From NCBI GenBank assembly GCA_013203465.1, contig JABMNR010000170.1:1-38044 (forward strand): 38,044 bases of DNA, read 5' to 3'. Position numbers and translations under genes: made by a program. The notes under the pieces were generated by a model that did not search any database, was not told where the DNA came from, and saw only the letters and a program-made list of their open reading frames with translations. Positions within the stretch are counted from its first letter, which is position 1, and each line of letters starts with the position of its first letter. Below, piece after piece: positions 31,052-38,044 of this stretch. This stretch comes from Alphaproteobacteria bacterium (GTDB lineage Bacteria; Pseudomonadota; Alphaproteobacteria; Thalassobaculales; Thalassobaculaceae).

Positions 31052-32869
31052 ATGGCCAACATCGTCCATACGGAAATCAGGGAGTCGATCGATCGTCTGG
31101 TCGAGAACCGCAACATCCGCGCGCTATTCAAAACCTGGGAGACGTTGCGGAACAACGATCCTGAGAGATTGCCGAGCTACGACCGGTTCGCCCCCTCGCA
31201 CGAACCCGGCATGAGCGACCAGCTCATGGTCCTGGTCCCTGGCGGCGACGATTTTCACTATCGGTTCTACGGTCGCGGCATCGCCACTCAGGCCGGGTTC
31301 GATATGACCGGCAAGTCGACCGCCGATTTCGACAGCGAGGTAGGACGCTGGTTTCAGTCGAAATACCGCGACGCCTTGGCCCTTGGCCGGCCGATCTACA
31401 CCGCGCACAACGCCCTTCACGCCAGCGCGATCGTCAGTTGGGAGCGCTTGATCCTGCCGGTCGAAGGGCCGGAAGGCGCGCCATGGATCGTCTGTTACAA
31501 CGAACCGCTGGATAGCAAATCCGATCTGTACGACGGCATCCTGGCGGCCAGCCTGGACGGCATCGCCCTGTTTCGGCCACGCTTCGAGAAGGACCGTCTG
31601 GTCGATCTCGACATCGTGGCGGTCAACCGCAGTGCCGTCGAGATTGTCGGCCGCCCCGAGGCCGAACTTGTGGGGCACTCGCTGCGCGAGATCGTTCCCG
31701 ATCTCAAAGGGTTCGAGGTCTACGAGCGGGTCTGGACAACCGGCAAGGGCGAGCGGTTCGAATCCGAACAACCAATGCTCGGCAAAACCCTCAATGTGTC
31801 GGTCGGCAGGGCCGCGGGTAAGTTGATCGTTACCTTCGCCGACATTACCGAGATCCGCGAGGCGCAAGCCCAGTTGGAACACCAGCACAATGAGTTGCTC
31901 TACACCAATGAGACCCTCCGAGAGCAAGCCGGAATGCTGGTCGATCTGGCGGAAGACAAAAGCCGCGCCGAGAGCGAGGCACGGCGCGCGGGGCGGTTCG
32001 TCGAGCAATTGCTGGAAGCGGTGCCGCTGCCGTTGTTCTATCGGCTGCGCGACGGTTGTCTCGGCTTGGTCAACTCGTCCTACGCCGCACTCTACGGCCG
32101 CATGCCCGACGAGATCACCGGACACCCGCTCGCCGAGCTCCTGCCGCGCGATCTGGTCGCGCGGATCGATGCCATGGACGAAACCCTCTACAGCGCGCCC
32201 GACACCGTCCAAACTTACGAAACCGACCTGTCCTTCCCCCACGCGCAGGACCGACGCTTCGTGATGAACAAGGCCGCGATCCGCGGCGACACGGACGCCG
32301 TGACCGGCGTGCTCGGCACCTTGGTCGACGTGACGGAGCGTCATCACTTGGCCCAGGAATTGGAACGCCTGGCCACCACCGATCCCCTGACCGGACTGTT
32401 CAATCGCCGGGTCTTGCTGAGCCGCGCCTCCGAGATGGTCGAGCGGGTCCGCCGCTACGATCGGGAAGCCTCGATCGTCATGCTGGACATCGACCATTTC
32501 AAGGCGATCAACGACGAATTGGGTCACGATATCGGCGACCAGGTCCTCATACGCCTGGCCGAGGTGGTGCGCGGCACGTTGCGGAAGGCCGGCGATCTGG
32601 TGGCGCGTGTCGGCGGCGAGGAGTTCGCCATCCTGTTGCCGGAGACCGGTATTAAAGGCGCCATGGTGTTGGCCGAGCGGCTTCGGGTCGCGATCGAGGA
32701 GTCCGAGGTCGCCACCCCCGCCGGTCCGCGTCGAATCACCGCCAGTTTCGGCGTCGCCACGATCAACGGCGGCGACACCAGCGTCGATACCGCCATGAAG
32801 CGCGCCGACGAGGCGTTGTACCAAGCGAAGGAAGCCGGGCGTAACCGGGTGACACGCGCGGCGGCGTGA
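31052..32869 (+). CDS. PAS-domain diguanylate cyclase (GGDEF), tandem copy 2
   Basis: This 605-residue protein is a paralogue of the gene just upstream with the same domain order: PAS_5-like (33-160), PAS (162-268), coiled coil, PAS (about 318-435) and GGDEF. GGEEF is at 521-525. The inhibitory site differs: the residues five before the motif read KAGD (512-515), so lysine replaces the arginine of RxxD. Feedback by cyclic di-GMP may thus be weak or lost, while the active-site residues look intact. A 33-nt stretch is identical between the two genes (29360-29392 and 31298-31330). Intergenic distance is 117 bp with no clear promoter, so transcription from copy 1 is possible. Confidence 0.95.
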   Translation: MANIVHTEIRESIDRLVENRNIRALFKTWETLRNNDPERLPSYDRFAPSHEPGMSDQLMVLVPGGDDFHYRFYGRGIATQAGFDMTGKSTADFDSEVGRWFQSKYRDALALGRPIYTAHNALHASAIVSWERLILPVEGPEGAPWIVCYNEPLDSKSDLYDGILAASLDGIALFRPRFEKDRLVDLDIVAVNRSAVEIVGRPEAELVGHSLREIVPDLKGFEVYERVWTTGKGERFESEQPMLGKTLNVSVGRAAGKLIVTFADITEIREAQAQLEHQHNELLYTNETLREQAGMLVDLAEDKSRAESEARRAGRFVEQLLEAVPLPLFYRLRDGCLGLVNSSYAALYGRMPDEITGHPLAELLPRDLVARIDAMDETLYSAPDTVQTYETDLSFPHAQDRRFVMNKAAIRGDTDAVTGVLGTLVDVTERHHLAQELERLATTDPLTGLFNRRVLLSRASEMVERVRRYDREASIVMLDIDHFKAINDELGHDIGDQVLIRLAEVVRGTLRKAGDLVARVGGEEFAILLPETGIKGAMVLAERLRVAIEESEVATPAGPRRITASFGVATINGGDTSVDTAMKRADEALYQAKEAGRNRVTRAAA

Positions 32870-32924
32870 TGCACTCCATGCCGTCGATGGCGCCATGCGG
32901 ATCACGGGCGAGAAGGAACAAGCC

Positions 32925-33218
32925 ATGACCCTCGACGAGTTTCGACGCTCGCTCTCCGACACCGCCCCGCCCTCCGATCTCTCCCCGGCCTTGCAGGGGC
33001 TGTGGTGGCAGGGCAAGGGCGATTGGGAGCGCGCCCATCAAGTGAGCCAAACCGATAACAGCGAGGCCGCCGCTTGGGTGCACGCCCACCTGCACCGGGT
33101 AGAGGGCGACGACGCCAATGCCGGGTACTGGTTCCGCCGCGCCGGCCGGCCGCATGGCCGAGCCGCGCTCGACGAGGAATGGGCGGCGATCGCAACGACG
33201 CTGCTGGGTGACGCCTAG
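32925..33218 (+). CDS. Small conserved protein of unknown function
   Basis: This 97-residue protein has blocks that resemble a short uncharacterised bacterial family: LSPALQGLWWQGKGDWERAH, AAWVHAHLHRVEGDDANAGY and WFRRAGRPHGRAALDEEWA. The pattern of paired helices with WERAH and NAGYWFRRAGR is like two Sel1- or TPR-type helical hairpins, so a protein-binding role is conceivable. The ATG at 32925 follows AAGGAA; an in-frame ATG 30 nt earlier is less likely. It lies 55 bp after the second GGDEF gene on the same strand and may be co-transcribed. A terminator hairpin follows. Confidence 0.75.
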   Translation: MTLDEFRRSLSDTAPPSDLSPALQGLWWQGKGDWERAHQVSQTDNSEAAAWVHAHLHRVEGDDANAGYWFRRAGRPHGRAALDEEWAAIATTLLGDA

Positions 33219-33245
33219 TGGCCTGATCCGGTGGGGCGATTCACC

Positions 33246-33268
33246 AAACGGATGGAGCCCATCCGTTT
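33246..33268. terminator. Bidirectional terminator hairpin
   Basis: AAACGGATGG and CCATCCGTTT pair perfectly over 10 bp around a 3-base loop (AGC). The A/T-rich ends give a short T-run on both strands. It sits between the convergent stops at 33218 and 33288, as expected for a terminator shared by both transcripts. Confidence 0.8.
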
Positions 33269-33287
33269 CGATCGCACCACCAGCGGC

Positions 33288-34331
33288 TCAGCCGCGCGCC
33301 GCCTCGCCCAGCCGGGCCAGACAGAACAGGGTGAAGAGGATTTGCGCGCCGGCGTGGGCGGTATTGCTGGTGCTGTCGTATTGCGGCGCCACCTCGACCA
33401 CATCGCCGCCCGCCATCGGCAGGCCCTTGAGGCCGCGCAATATCTCCAACGCCTGCAGGGTGGTGAGCCCCCCGACCTCCGGCGTGCCGGTGCCGGGCGC
33501 GAAGGCCGGGTCCAGGCTGTCGATGTCGAACGAGATGTAGAACGGCTTGTCGCCGACGACCTCGCGGGCCATCCGCACCACCTCGGGCACCCCCTTGTTC
33601 ATGACGTCCTCGGCGTGCAGCAGCGTCATGCCGGACTCGACCGAGAACTCCCACAGATACTCCGCCGCTCCACGGATGCCGATCTGGATGGTTCGCTCGG
33701 GGTCGAGCACGCCGTCGAGCACCGCCTGGCGAAACGGGCCGCCGTGGTGGAACCGGGTGTTCTCGAACGGCCCGCCGGTATCGGCATGGGCATCGATATG
33801 CACCATGCCGAGCGGCTCGTCGGCACCCAGCGCCTTGAGGATCGGCAGGCTGATCGAATGATCGCCCCCCACCGTCAACGGGATCACCCCCGCCGCCTTC
33901 ACACCCTTGTAATAGACCTCGATATCATCGTGACAGCTCGCCAGATCGTAGCGGCTGCGCATCGGCACATCGCCGACATCGGCGGTCTTGCACCCGGCGA
34001 ACGGCGCCATCCGCAGCATATGCTCATACGGGCCGATGCGCTCGACATCGCGCACCGCCCGGGGACCGAGCCGCGAGCCGGAGCGGTTCGACACCCCAAG
34101 GTCCATCGGCACGCCAATGAAGGCGTAATCAAGCTCGGCGAAATCCGGATCCTCGGGCAGCAGCGCCTGATGCGGCGCGTCCAGGAAGGTTGAGACCCCG
34201 GCGAACGGCCATTGGCGCCGGCCGCCACTGAACACCGTCTCGGCAACCTCGGCGAAATGCGGATCGAACACGGTCCCAGGCTCAATCGCCCCATATTTGT
34301 CCCGAAGCGCCTCGAGTTTGTCCTGATCCAT
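33288..34331 (-). CDS. Agmatinase/ureohydrolase family enzyme
   Basis: The 347-residue protein carries the ureohydrolase Mn-binding blocks: VGGDHS (154-159), HIDAHADTGG (178-187) and later SFDIDSLDPAFAPGTGTPE, giving a full binuclear site. An N-terminal extension of about 60 residues precedes the core, as in many proteobacterial agmatinases and guanidinobutyrases. It would hydrolyse a guanidino compound (agmatine, guanidinobutyrate or similar) to urea and an amine. Arginase is less likely from the GTGTPE motif, but the exact substrate is not certain. It is a single-gene unit, convergent with the small protein gene and separated by the hairpin at 33246-33268. It is transcribed away from the MarR gene after about 100 bp. 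Confidence 0.9.
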   Translation of the reverse strand: MDQDKLEALRDKYGAIEPGTVFDPHFAEVAETVFSGGRRQWPFAGVSTFLDAPHQALLPEDPDFAELDYAFIGVPMDLGVSNRSGSRLGPRAVRDVERIGPYEHMLRMAPFAGCKTADVGDVPMRSRYDLASCHDDIEVYYKGVKAAGVIPLTVGGDHSISLPILKALGADEPLGMVHIDAHADTGGPFENTRFHHGGPFRQAVLDGVLDPERTIQIGIRGAAEYLWEFSVESGMTLLHAEDVMNKGVPEVVRMAREVVGDKPFYISFDIDSLDPAFAPGTGTPEVGGLTTLQALEILRGLKGLPMAGGDVVEVAPQYDSTSNTAHAGAQILFTLFCLARLGEAARG

Positions 34332-34427
34332 GAACCATCCCTTCGTGCCGATCCCCGCCGGGCGTTAGTTAATCAGCCCGCGACGCCGCCGTCCAATAGC
34401 GTGATCGCACGGCACTCAGCCGCGTTA

Positions 34428-34913
34428 TTACCCCTCCCGATCCAACGCCGCGACCGTCTGGTCGCTGGCGGCGCGCAGGTCACCGGCCAAGGTCTCGCCG
34501 AGCATCGCGCGTATGCGCACCTCGGCGCCTTGCCAGGCAGGGACGGCGCTGGCCAGGATCAGCCGACCAGTGTCCGTAAGGCGAACGGCACGGCTGCGGC
34601 CATCGGCCCCGGGTTCCAGACGAACCCAGCCGGATCGGCTCAGCGGTCCGAGGTTGCGGGTCAGTGTCGTGCGATCAACCACCAGCTGGGCCGCCAGTTC
34701 GGTGACGCTAGCCCCATCGATCAGCAACAAATTGGCCAACACCGAATACTGCGGCAAGGTCAGGCCGAGCGGTTTAAGCGCCTCGTCATAGACTTGGGTC
34801 ACCCGCCGGGCGGCGCGGCGCACCGCCGCCGCCGTGCAGCGGTTCAGCTCCGCCGGCCCCGCGCCGAGATCAATTGGCTCCTTGGACGCATCGATGATTG
34901 CTGTTTTGCCCAT
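34428..34913 (-). CDS. MarR-family transcriptional regulator
   Basis: The 161-residue protein has the MarR winged helix: LTLPQYSVLANLLLIDGASV, ELAAQLVVDRTTLTRNLGPL as recognition helix, and the wing WVRLEPGADGRSRAVRLTDTG. The helices before and after form the dimer domain. It is divergent from the MFS transporter at 35019, the usual arrangement in which the regulator represses the transporter and itself. The start is ATG 34913; an in-frame TTG lies four codons upstream. Inverted repeats in the 105-bp divergent region are its likely operator. The ligand is unknown, presumably the transporter's substrate. Confidence 0.93.
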   Translation of the reverse strand: MGKTAIIDASKEPIDLGAGPAELNRCTAAAVRRAARRVTQVYDEALKPLGLTLPQYSVLANLLLIDGASVTELAAQLVVDRTTLTRNLGPLSRSGWVRLEPGADGRSRAVRLTDTGRLILASAVPAWQGAEVRIRAMLGETLAGDLRAASDQTVAALDREG

Positions 34914-34933
34914 TGACGCTCGCAATTGGTCCG

Positions 34934-34967
34934 TGCATGTACACTCGTGCAGTTACACGTTATAACG
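34934..34967. promoter_or_regulatory. Inverted repeats between MarR and MFS genes, probable operator
   Basis: The divergent region has a perfect 10-bp palindrome, CGTTATAACG (34958-34967), and a TGTACA palindrome (34938-34943), with TACAC repeated between them. A MarR dimer typically binds such AT-centred 16-20 bp repeats. Binding is inferred from position and symmetry only. Confidence 0.5.
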
Positions 34968-35018
34968 CATCATTGTGACCATGACAATCGATCACGCTCA
35001 CCCGCGAGGCCACACACT

Positions 35019-36251
35019 ATGACCGCGACGACAGCTCCCTCCCCCGCTTCCGGCTGGCGCACGCCGCTGATCGTCATACTGGCCGGCTGCCTGATCGCCA
35101 TGATCGGGTTCGGTATCCGCTCGATCTTCGGGCTGTTACTGGAGCCGATGACCGTCGAGCGCGGTTGGGACCGGGAGACGTTTGGCCTCGCCATGGCGAT
35201 CCAAAACCTGCTGTGGGGCTTGGGCGTGCCGATCGCCGGCGCCATCGCCGACCGGTTCGGCCCGGCCCGCGTGCTGGCGTTTGGCGCGGTGGTGTACGCG
35301 ATTGGCGTCTGGGGCATGGCCGGCGCCGAAAGCGTCACCGCCCTGCACCTGTTCGGCGGAGTGTTGACCGGGATTGGCGTGGCATTCACCGCCTTCTCGC
35401 TGGCCATGGCGGCGATGGCCAAGGTGGTCGGTCCGGAGCGGCGATCGCTGGCGCTCGGGCTTGGAACCGCCGCCGGGTCGTTCGGCCAGGTGGTGTTCTC
35501 GCCGCTCGGCCAGGGCTTCATCGAGGCCTATGGTTGGAATTCGGCGCTGCTGATCATGGCGGCTTCGACGCTGATCATCATTCCTCTGGCCCTGGCGCTG
35601 CCGAACAACACCCAGGGCAAGGGCGAGCCGATCAGCAACCAGTCGCTTGGCGAGGCGCTGAAGGAGGCGCGCGGTCATCGCGGTTTTGTGCTGCTGACCG
35701 TCGGGTTTTTCGTCTGCGGCTTCCACGTCGCGTTTATCACCGTGCACTTTCCCTCCTACATCCGTGACCTTGGTCTGGATGCCGCGGTCGGCGCGGTCGC
35801 CCTGGCCCTGATCGGGCTGTTCAACATCATAGGGTCGGTCATATCCGGTGCCGCCGGCCAGCGCTGGAGCAAGAAATGCGGACTAAGCTCGATCTACTTC
35901 CTCCGCGCGATCGTGATCGCCGCCTTGTTGCTAGCCCCCAAGACCGAGCTGACGATCTATCTGTTCGCCGGTGCGATGGGGTTGCTGTGGCTGTCGACCG
36001 TGCCACTGACCACCGGGATCGTCGCCCAGGTGTTCGGCGTGAAGTACATGGCGACCTTGTTTGGCCTCGTGTTCCTCAGCCATCAGCTCGGCAGCTTCGC
36101 CGGCATCTGGCTCGGCGGCTATCTGTACGACACCGTCGGCTCCTACGATGGGGTGTGGTGGGCCGGTGTGGTGCTGGGTTTGCTGGCGACGGCGATCCAT
36201 CTGCCGATCGACGAAAAACCCCTGGCGCGGCTGGCTCCGGCCGCCGCCTAA
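35019..36251 (+). CDS. MFS transporter (monocarboxylate/OFA-like)
   Basis: The 410-residue protein has twelve hydrophobic segments in two halves. The first half opens with GWRTPLIVILAGCLIAMIGFGIRS and FGLLLEPMTVERGWDRETFG. The motif GIADRFGPARVLAFGA-type loop (AIADRFGPARV) follows helix 2, as in MFS carriers. The pattern resembles OFA and MCT-type transporters of small carboxylates. The start at 35019 has GAGG 10 nt upstream; an earlier in-frame start lies in the operator. It is divergent from a MarR regulator. Transport direction and substrate are not determined. Confidence 0.92.
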   Translation: MTATTAPSPASGWRTPLIVILAGCLIAMIGFGIRSIFGLLLEPMTVERGWDRETFGLAMAIQNLLWGLGVPIAGAIADRFGPARVLAFGAVVYAIGVWGMAGAESVTALHLFGGVLTGIGVAFTAFSLAMAAMAKVVGPERRSLALGLGTAAGSFGQVVFSPLGQGFIEAYGWNSALLIMAASTLIIIPLALALPNNTQGKGEPISNQSLGEALKEARGHRGFVLLTVGFFVCGFHVAFITVHFPSYIRDLGLDAAVGAVALALIGLFNIIGSVISGAAGQRWSKKCGLSSIYFLRAIVIAALLLAPKTELTIYLFAGAMGLLWLSTVPLTTGIVAQVFGVKYMATLFGLVFLSHQLGSFAGIWLGGYLYDTVGSYDGVWWAGVVLGLLATAIHLPIDEKPLARLAPAAA

Positions 36252-36320
36252 CCCGGCTTCCCATCGACCGCGCACACGCGGGTCTGGACAAGATGGGGGT
36301 CGCCGGTCGATACCCCCGGC

Positions 36321-37202
36321 ATGAAAACCCCCTTGTCCCCCGTGTTGTATCCGCTGGAGGCGCTCGGTGCGCTCGTCGCCTATGGCGCGATGCATGCCCT
36401 GCCGTTGGAGACCGCCTCGGCGTTCGGTGCCGCCGTCTTGGCGCGGATCGGCCCCAGGTTGGCGCTGCACGCCCGGGCCCGCGACAATCTGGCGCGGGCG
36501 TTTCCCGGCATGGCCGATGCCGAGATCGACACGATCCTGGACGGTATGTGGCGCAACCTCGGCCAAACCGCCGGTGAGTTCGCCCATTTGAAGACCATGC
36601 GCGCCGAAATCGGCGAGCGGGTCGAGGTGATCGGCGCCGAGCGGGCGGAAGCCCTGGCGGCGAGCCCTGGACCCACCATCTTCATCTCCGGCCACCTGGC
36701 CAATTGGGAGCTGATGCCGCTGGTCTCGGCCCGCTTCGGCATGCCGATCGACGCGGTGTTCCGCGCACCGGACAATCCCTTGGTGCGCTCGCTGTACAAC
36801 CGCCGCCGTATCCATCCCGACAGCCGGATGATCCCCAAGGGCGGCGACGGCGCGCGCATGGTTCTGACCTCGCTGCGGGAGAAGCGTCGTCTCGGCCTGC
36901 TGGTTGACCAGAAACTGAACGAAGGGATCGAGGCGAGGTTTTTCGGCCGGCCGGCGATGACCGGCGACGCCTTCGCCCAGTTCGCCATACGTCTCAAATG
37001 CCCGGTGGTGCCGATCCGCATCGAGCGGCTGGAAGGGGTGCGGTTCCGCGTCACCGTCGAGGCTCCCATGGCGGTTCCCGACACCGGCGACCGCACGGCC
37101 GACGTCACGACGATGGTGCAAGCGGCCAACGATCTGCTGGAAGGCTGGATCCGCGAGCGGCCGGAGCAATGGCTGTGGGTGCACAAGCGCTGGAAGGCTT
37201 GA
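36321..37202 (+). CDS. Lipid A biosynthesis acyltransferase (LpxL/HtrB family)
   Basis: The 293-residue protein belongs to the LpxL/LpxM/HtrB family, which transfers acyl chains from acyl-ACP to a lipid A precursor at the inner face of the cytoplasmic membrane. There is one N-terminal hydrophobic segment, then the catalytic HX4E motif in GHLANWE (H125, E130). Downstream are the conserved LGLLVDQK, ARFFGRPAMTGDAFA, and near the end RPEQWLWVHKRWK, a family signature. The ATG at 36321 lacks a strong ribosome site. The convergent neighbour is an MsbA-like exporter, which would flip the finished lipid, so the two genes fit a common lipid A function. The exact acyl position is unknown. Confidence 0.92.
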   Translation: MKTPLSPVLYPLEALGALVAYGAMHALPLETASAFGAAVLARIGPRLALHARARDNLARAFPGMADAEIDTILDGMWRNLGQTAGEFAHLKTMRAEIGERVEVIGAERAEALAASPGPTIFISGHLANWELMPLVSARFGMPIDAVFRAPDNPLVRSLYNRRRIHPDSRMIPKGGDGARMVLTSLREKRRLGLLVDQKLNEGIEARFFGRPAMTGDAFAQFAIRLKCPVVPIRIERLEGVRFRVTVEAPMAVPDTGDRTADVTTMVQAANDLLEGWIRERPEQWLWVHKRWKA

Positions 37203-37221
37203 ACCAGAGCACGGGGCTCGG

Positions 37222-38044
37222 TCAGGCGATGGTTTCCACCTCACGGAATTGCAGCGCGTGCAGCCGGGCGTAGAGTCCGTCGTGGCGTAGCAGCTCGTCG
37301 TGGCTGCCGGTCTCGACCACCCGGCCGCCATCGAAAGCATGGATACGGTCGGCCCCCCGCACGGTCGACAGACGATGGGCGATCACGATCGTCGTCCGCC
37401 CCACCATCAACCGCGCCAGCGCGGTCTGGATATGCCGCTCGCTTTCGGTGTCGAGCGCGCTGGTCGCTTCATCCAGGAGCAAGATCGGCGCGTCCTTGAG
37501 GATCGCCCGGGCGATGGCGATACGCTGGCGCTGGCCACCCGACAGCTTCAGGCCATGCTCGCCCACCCGGGTGGCGTAGCCGTTCGGCATCGCGTCGATG
37601 AAAAGGTTCGCCGCCGCCGCCTCGGCGGCGGCACGCACGTCCTCGTCGCTGGCGTCGGGCCGGCCGAAGCGGATGTTCTCTTCCACCGTGTCGTCGAACA
37701 GCACGACCTCCTGGCTGACCAGGGCGATGGCTTCACGCACGCTGGCGATGGTCACCGTGCGCACGTCGTGCCCGGCGATCCGTATGGTCCCCGCCGTCAC
37801 GTCATAGAACCGGGGGATCAGGTTCAGCACCGTCGACTTGCCCGCGCCCGAGGGGCCGACGAGGGCGACCGTCTCGCCCGGGCGGACCTCGAAGCTGACG
37901 CCGTCGAGCACCAGGGGCAGGTCGAGCCGGTAGCGGAAGCTCACCTCGTGGAAGGCCACCACCGGCTCGACGGGGCCCTCGGGCGACGCCTCGACGAGGT
38001 CGAGCACCTGCGGCCGGGCCCGCAGCAGCGCCATGATCCGGTCG
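37222..38044 (-). CDS. ABC exporter ATPase half (MsbA-like), 5' part outside the window
   Basis: Only the C-terminal nucleotide-binding part is present; the gene continues past the window edge, as codons for DRI precede the first methionine seen. Walker [27 protein letters not shown], signature LSGGQRQR, Walker [13 protein letters not shown] and the switch histidine in [10 protein letters not shown] are all intact. The type (fused exporter, with [10 protein letters not shown] before the A-loop) is that of MsbA and lipid or drug exporters. MsbA is plausible because LpxL is adjacent and convergent (20 bp between stops), but the membrane domain needed to decide is missing. Confidence 0.9.
   Translation of the reverse strand, partial: DRIMALLRARPQVLDLVEASPEGPVEPVVAFHEVSFRYRLDLPLVLDGVSFEVRPGETVALVGPSGAGKSTVLNLIPRFYDVTAGTIRIAGHDVRTVTIASVREAIALVSQEVVLFDDTVEENIRFGRPDASDEDVRAAAEAAAANLFIDAMPNGYATRVGEHGLKLSGGQRQRIAIARAILKDAPILLLDEATSALDTESERHIQTALARLMVGRTTIVIAHRLSTVRGADRIHAFDGGRVVETGSHDELLRHDGLYARLHALQFREVETIA

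Overview
The window is GC-rich throughout (about two thirds G+C by eye) and is packed with CoA-transferase, TauD/TfdA dioxygenase, hydantoinase, DMT/LysE exporter and PAS-GGDEF genes. That mix suggests an alphaproteobacterium, possibly of the Rhodospirillales; this is inferred from gene content, as there is no rRNA or other marker gene. I saw no tRNA, rRNA, CRISPR array, intact insertion sequence or prophage. All calls come from reading motifs; no database search was run.

Layout. (1) 1-3675: a metal-type MerR regulator lying between two near-identical inverted MerR-type operators, a glutathione S-transferase, and a two-gene CoA-transferase/crotonase operon. (2) 3676-5240: an islet of visibly lower GC with one DUF2971 gene. 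(3) 5246-8495, minus strand: LysE exporter, RidA, DMT exporter (with a 15-bp tandem repeat near its start) and a cyclase-family hydrolase. (4) 8729-11436: L-asparaginase, a pentapeptide-repeat gene that seems frameshifted, and a first TauD/TfdA dioxygenase. (5) 11604-14400: a probable sulfur-handling operon (exported DUF302 protein, YeeE/YedE permease, Tat-exported metallo-beta-lactamase-fold protein), closed by a strong hairpin. (6) 14459-16612: an exported protein of unknown function, a DUF1330 protein and a lone flagellin with its own sigma70-like promoter.

(7) 16655-26211 is the most coherent block, a divergent regulon. Leftwards run IclR regulator, ABC permease, NMT1-like binding protein, ABC ATPase and a second TauD/TfdA enzyme. 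Rightwards run hyuA, hyuB (with a His-rich tail) and an alpha/beta-barrel-like protein. Two GAAC-N3-GTTC elements sit between the two arms. Together they look like uptake and ATP-dependent opening of a cyclic amide, with the dioxygenase acting on the same or a related compound. (8) 26245-28925: an SDR with a non-standard active site, and RecQ. (9) 29111-33218: two tandem PAS-PAS-PAS-GGDEF diguanylate cyclases, one with an intact and one with an altered inhibitory site, then a small conserved protein. (10) 33288-38044: an agmatinase-family ureohydrolase, a MarR/MFS divergent pair, an LpxL-type acyltransferase, and the 3' part of an MsbA-like ABC exporter cut by the window end.
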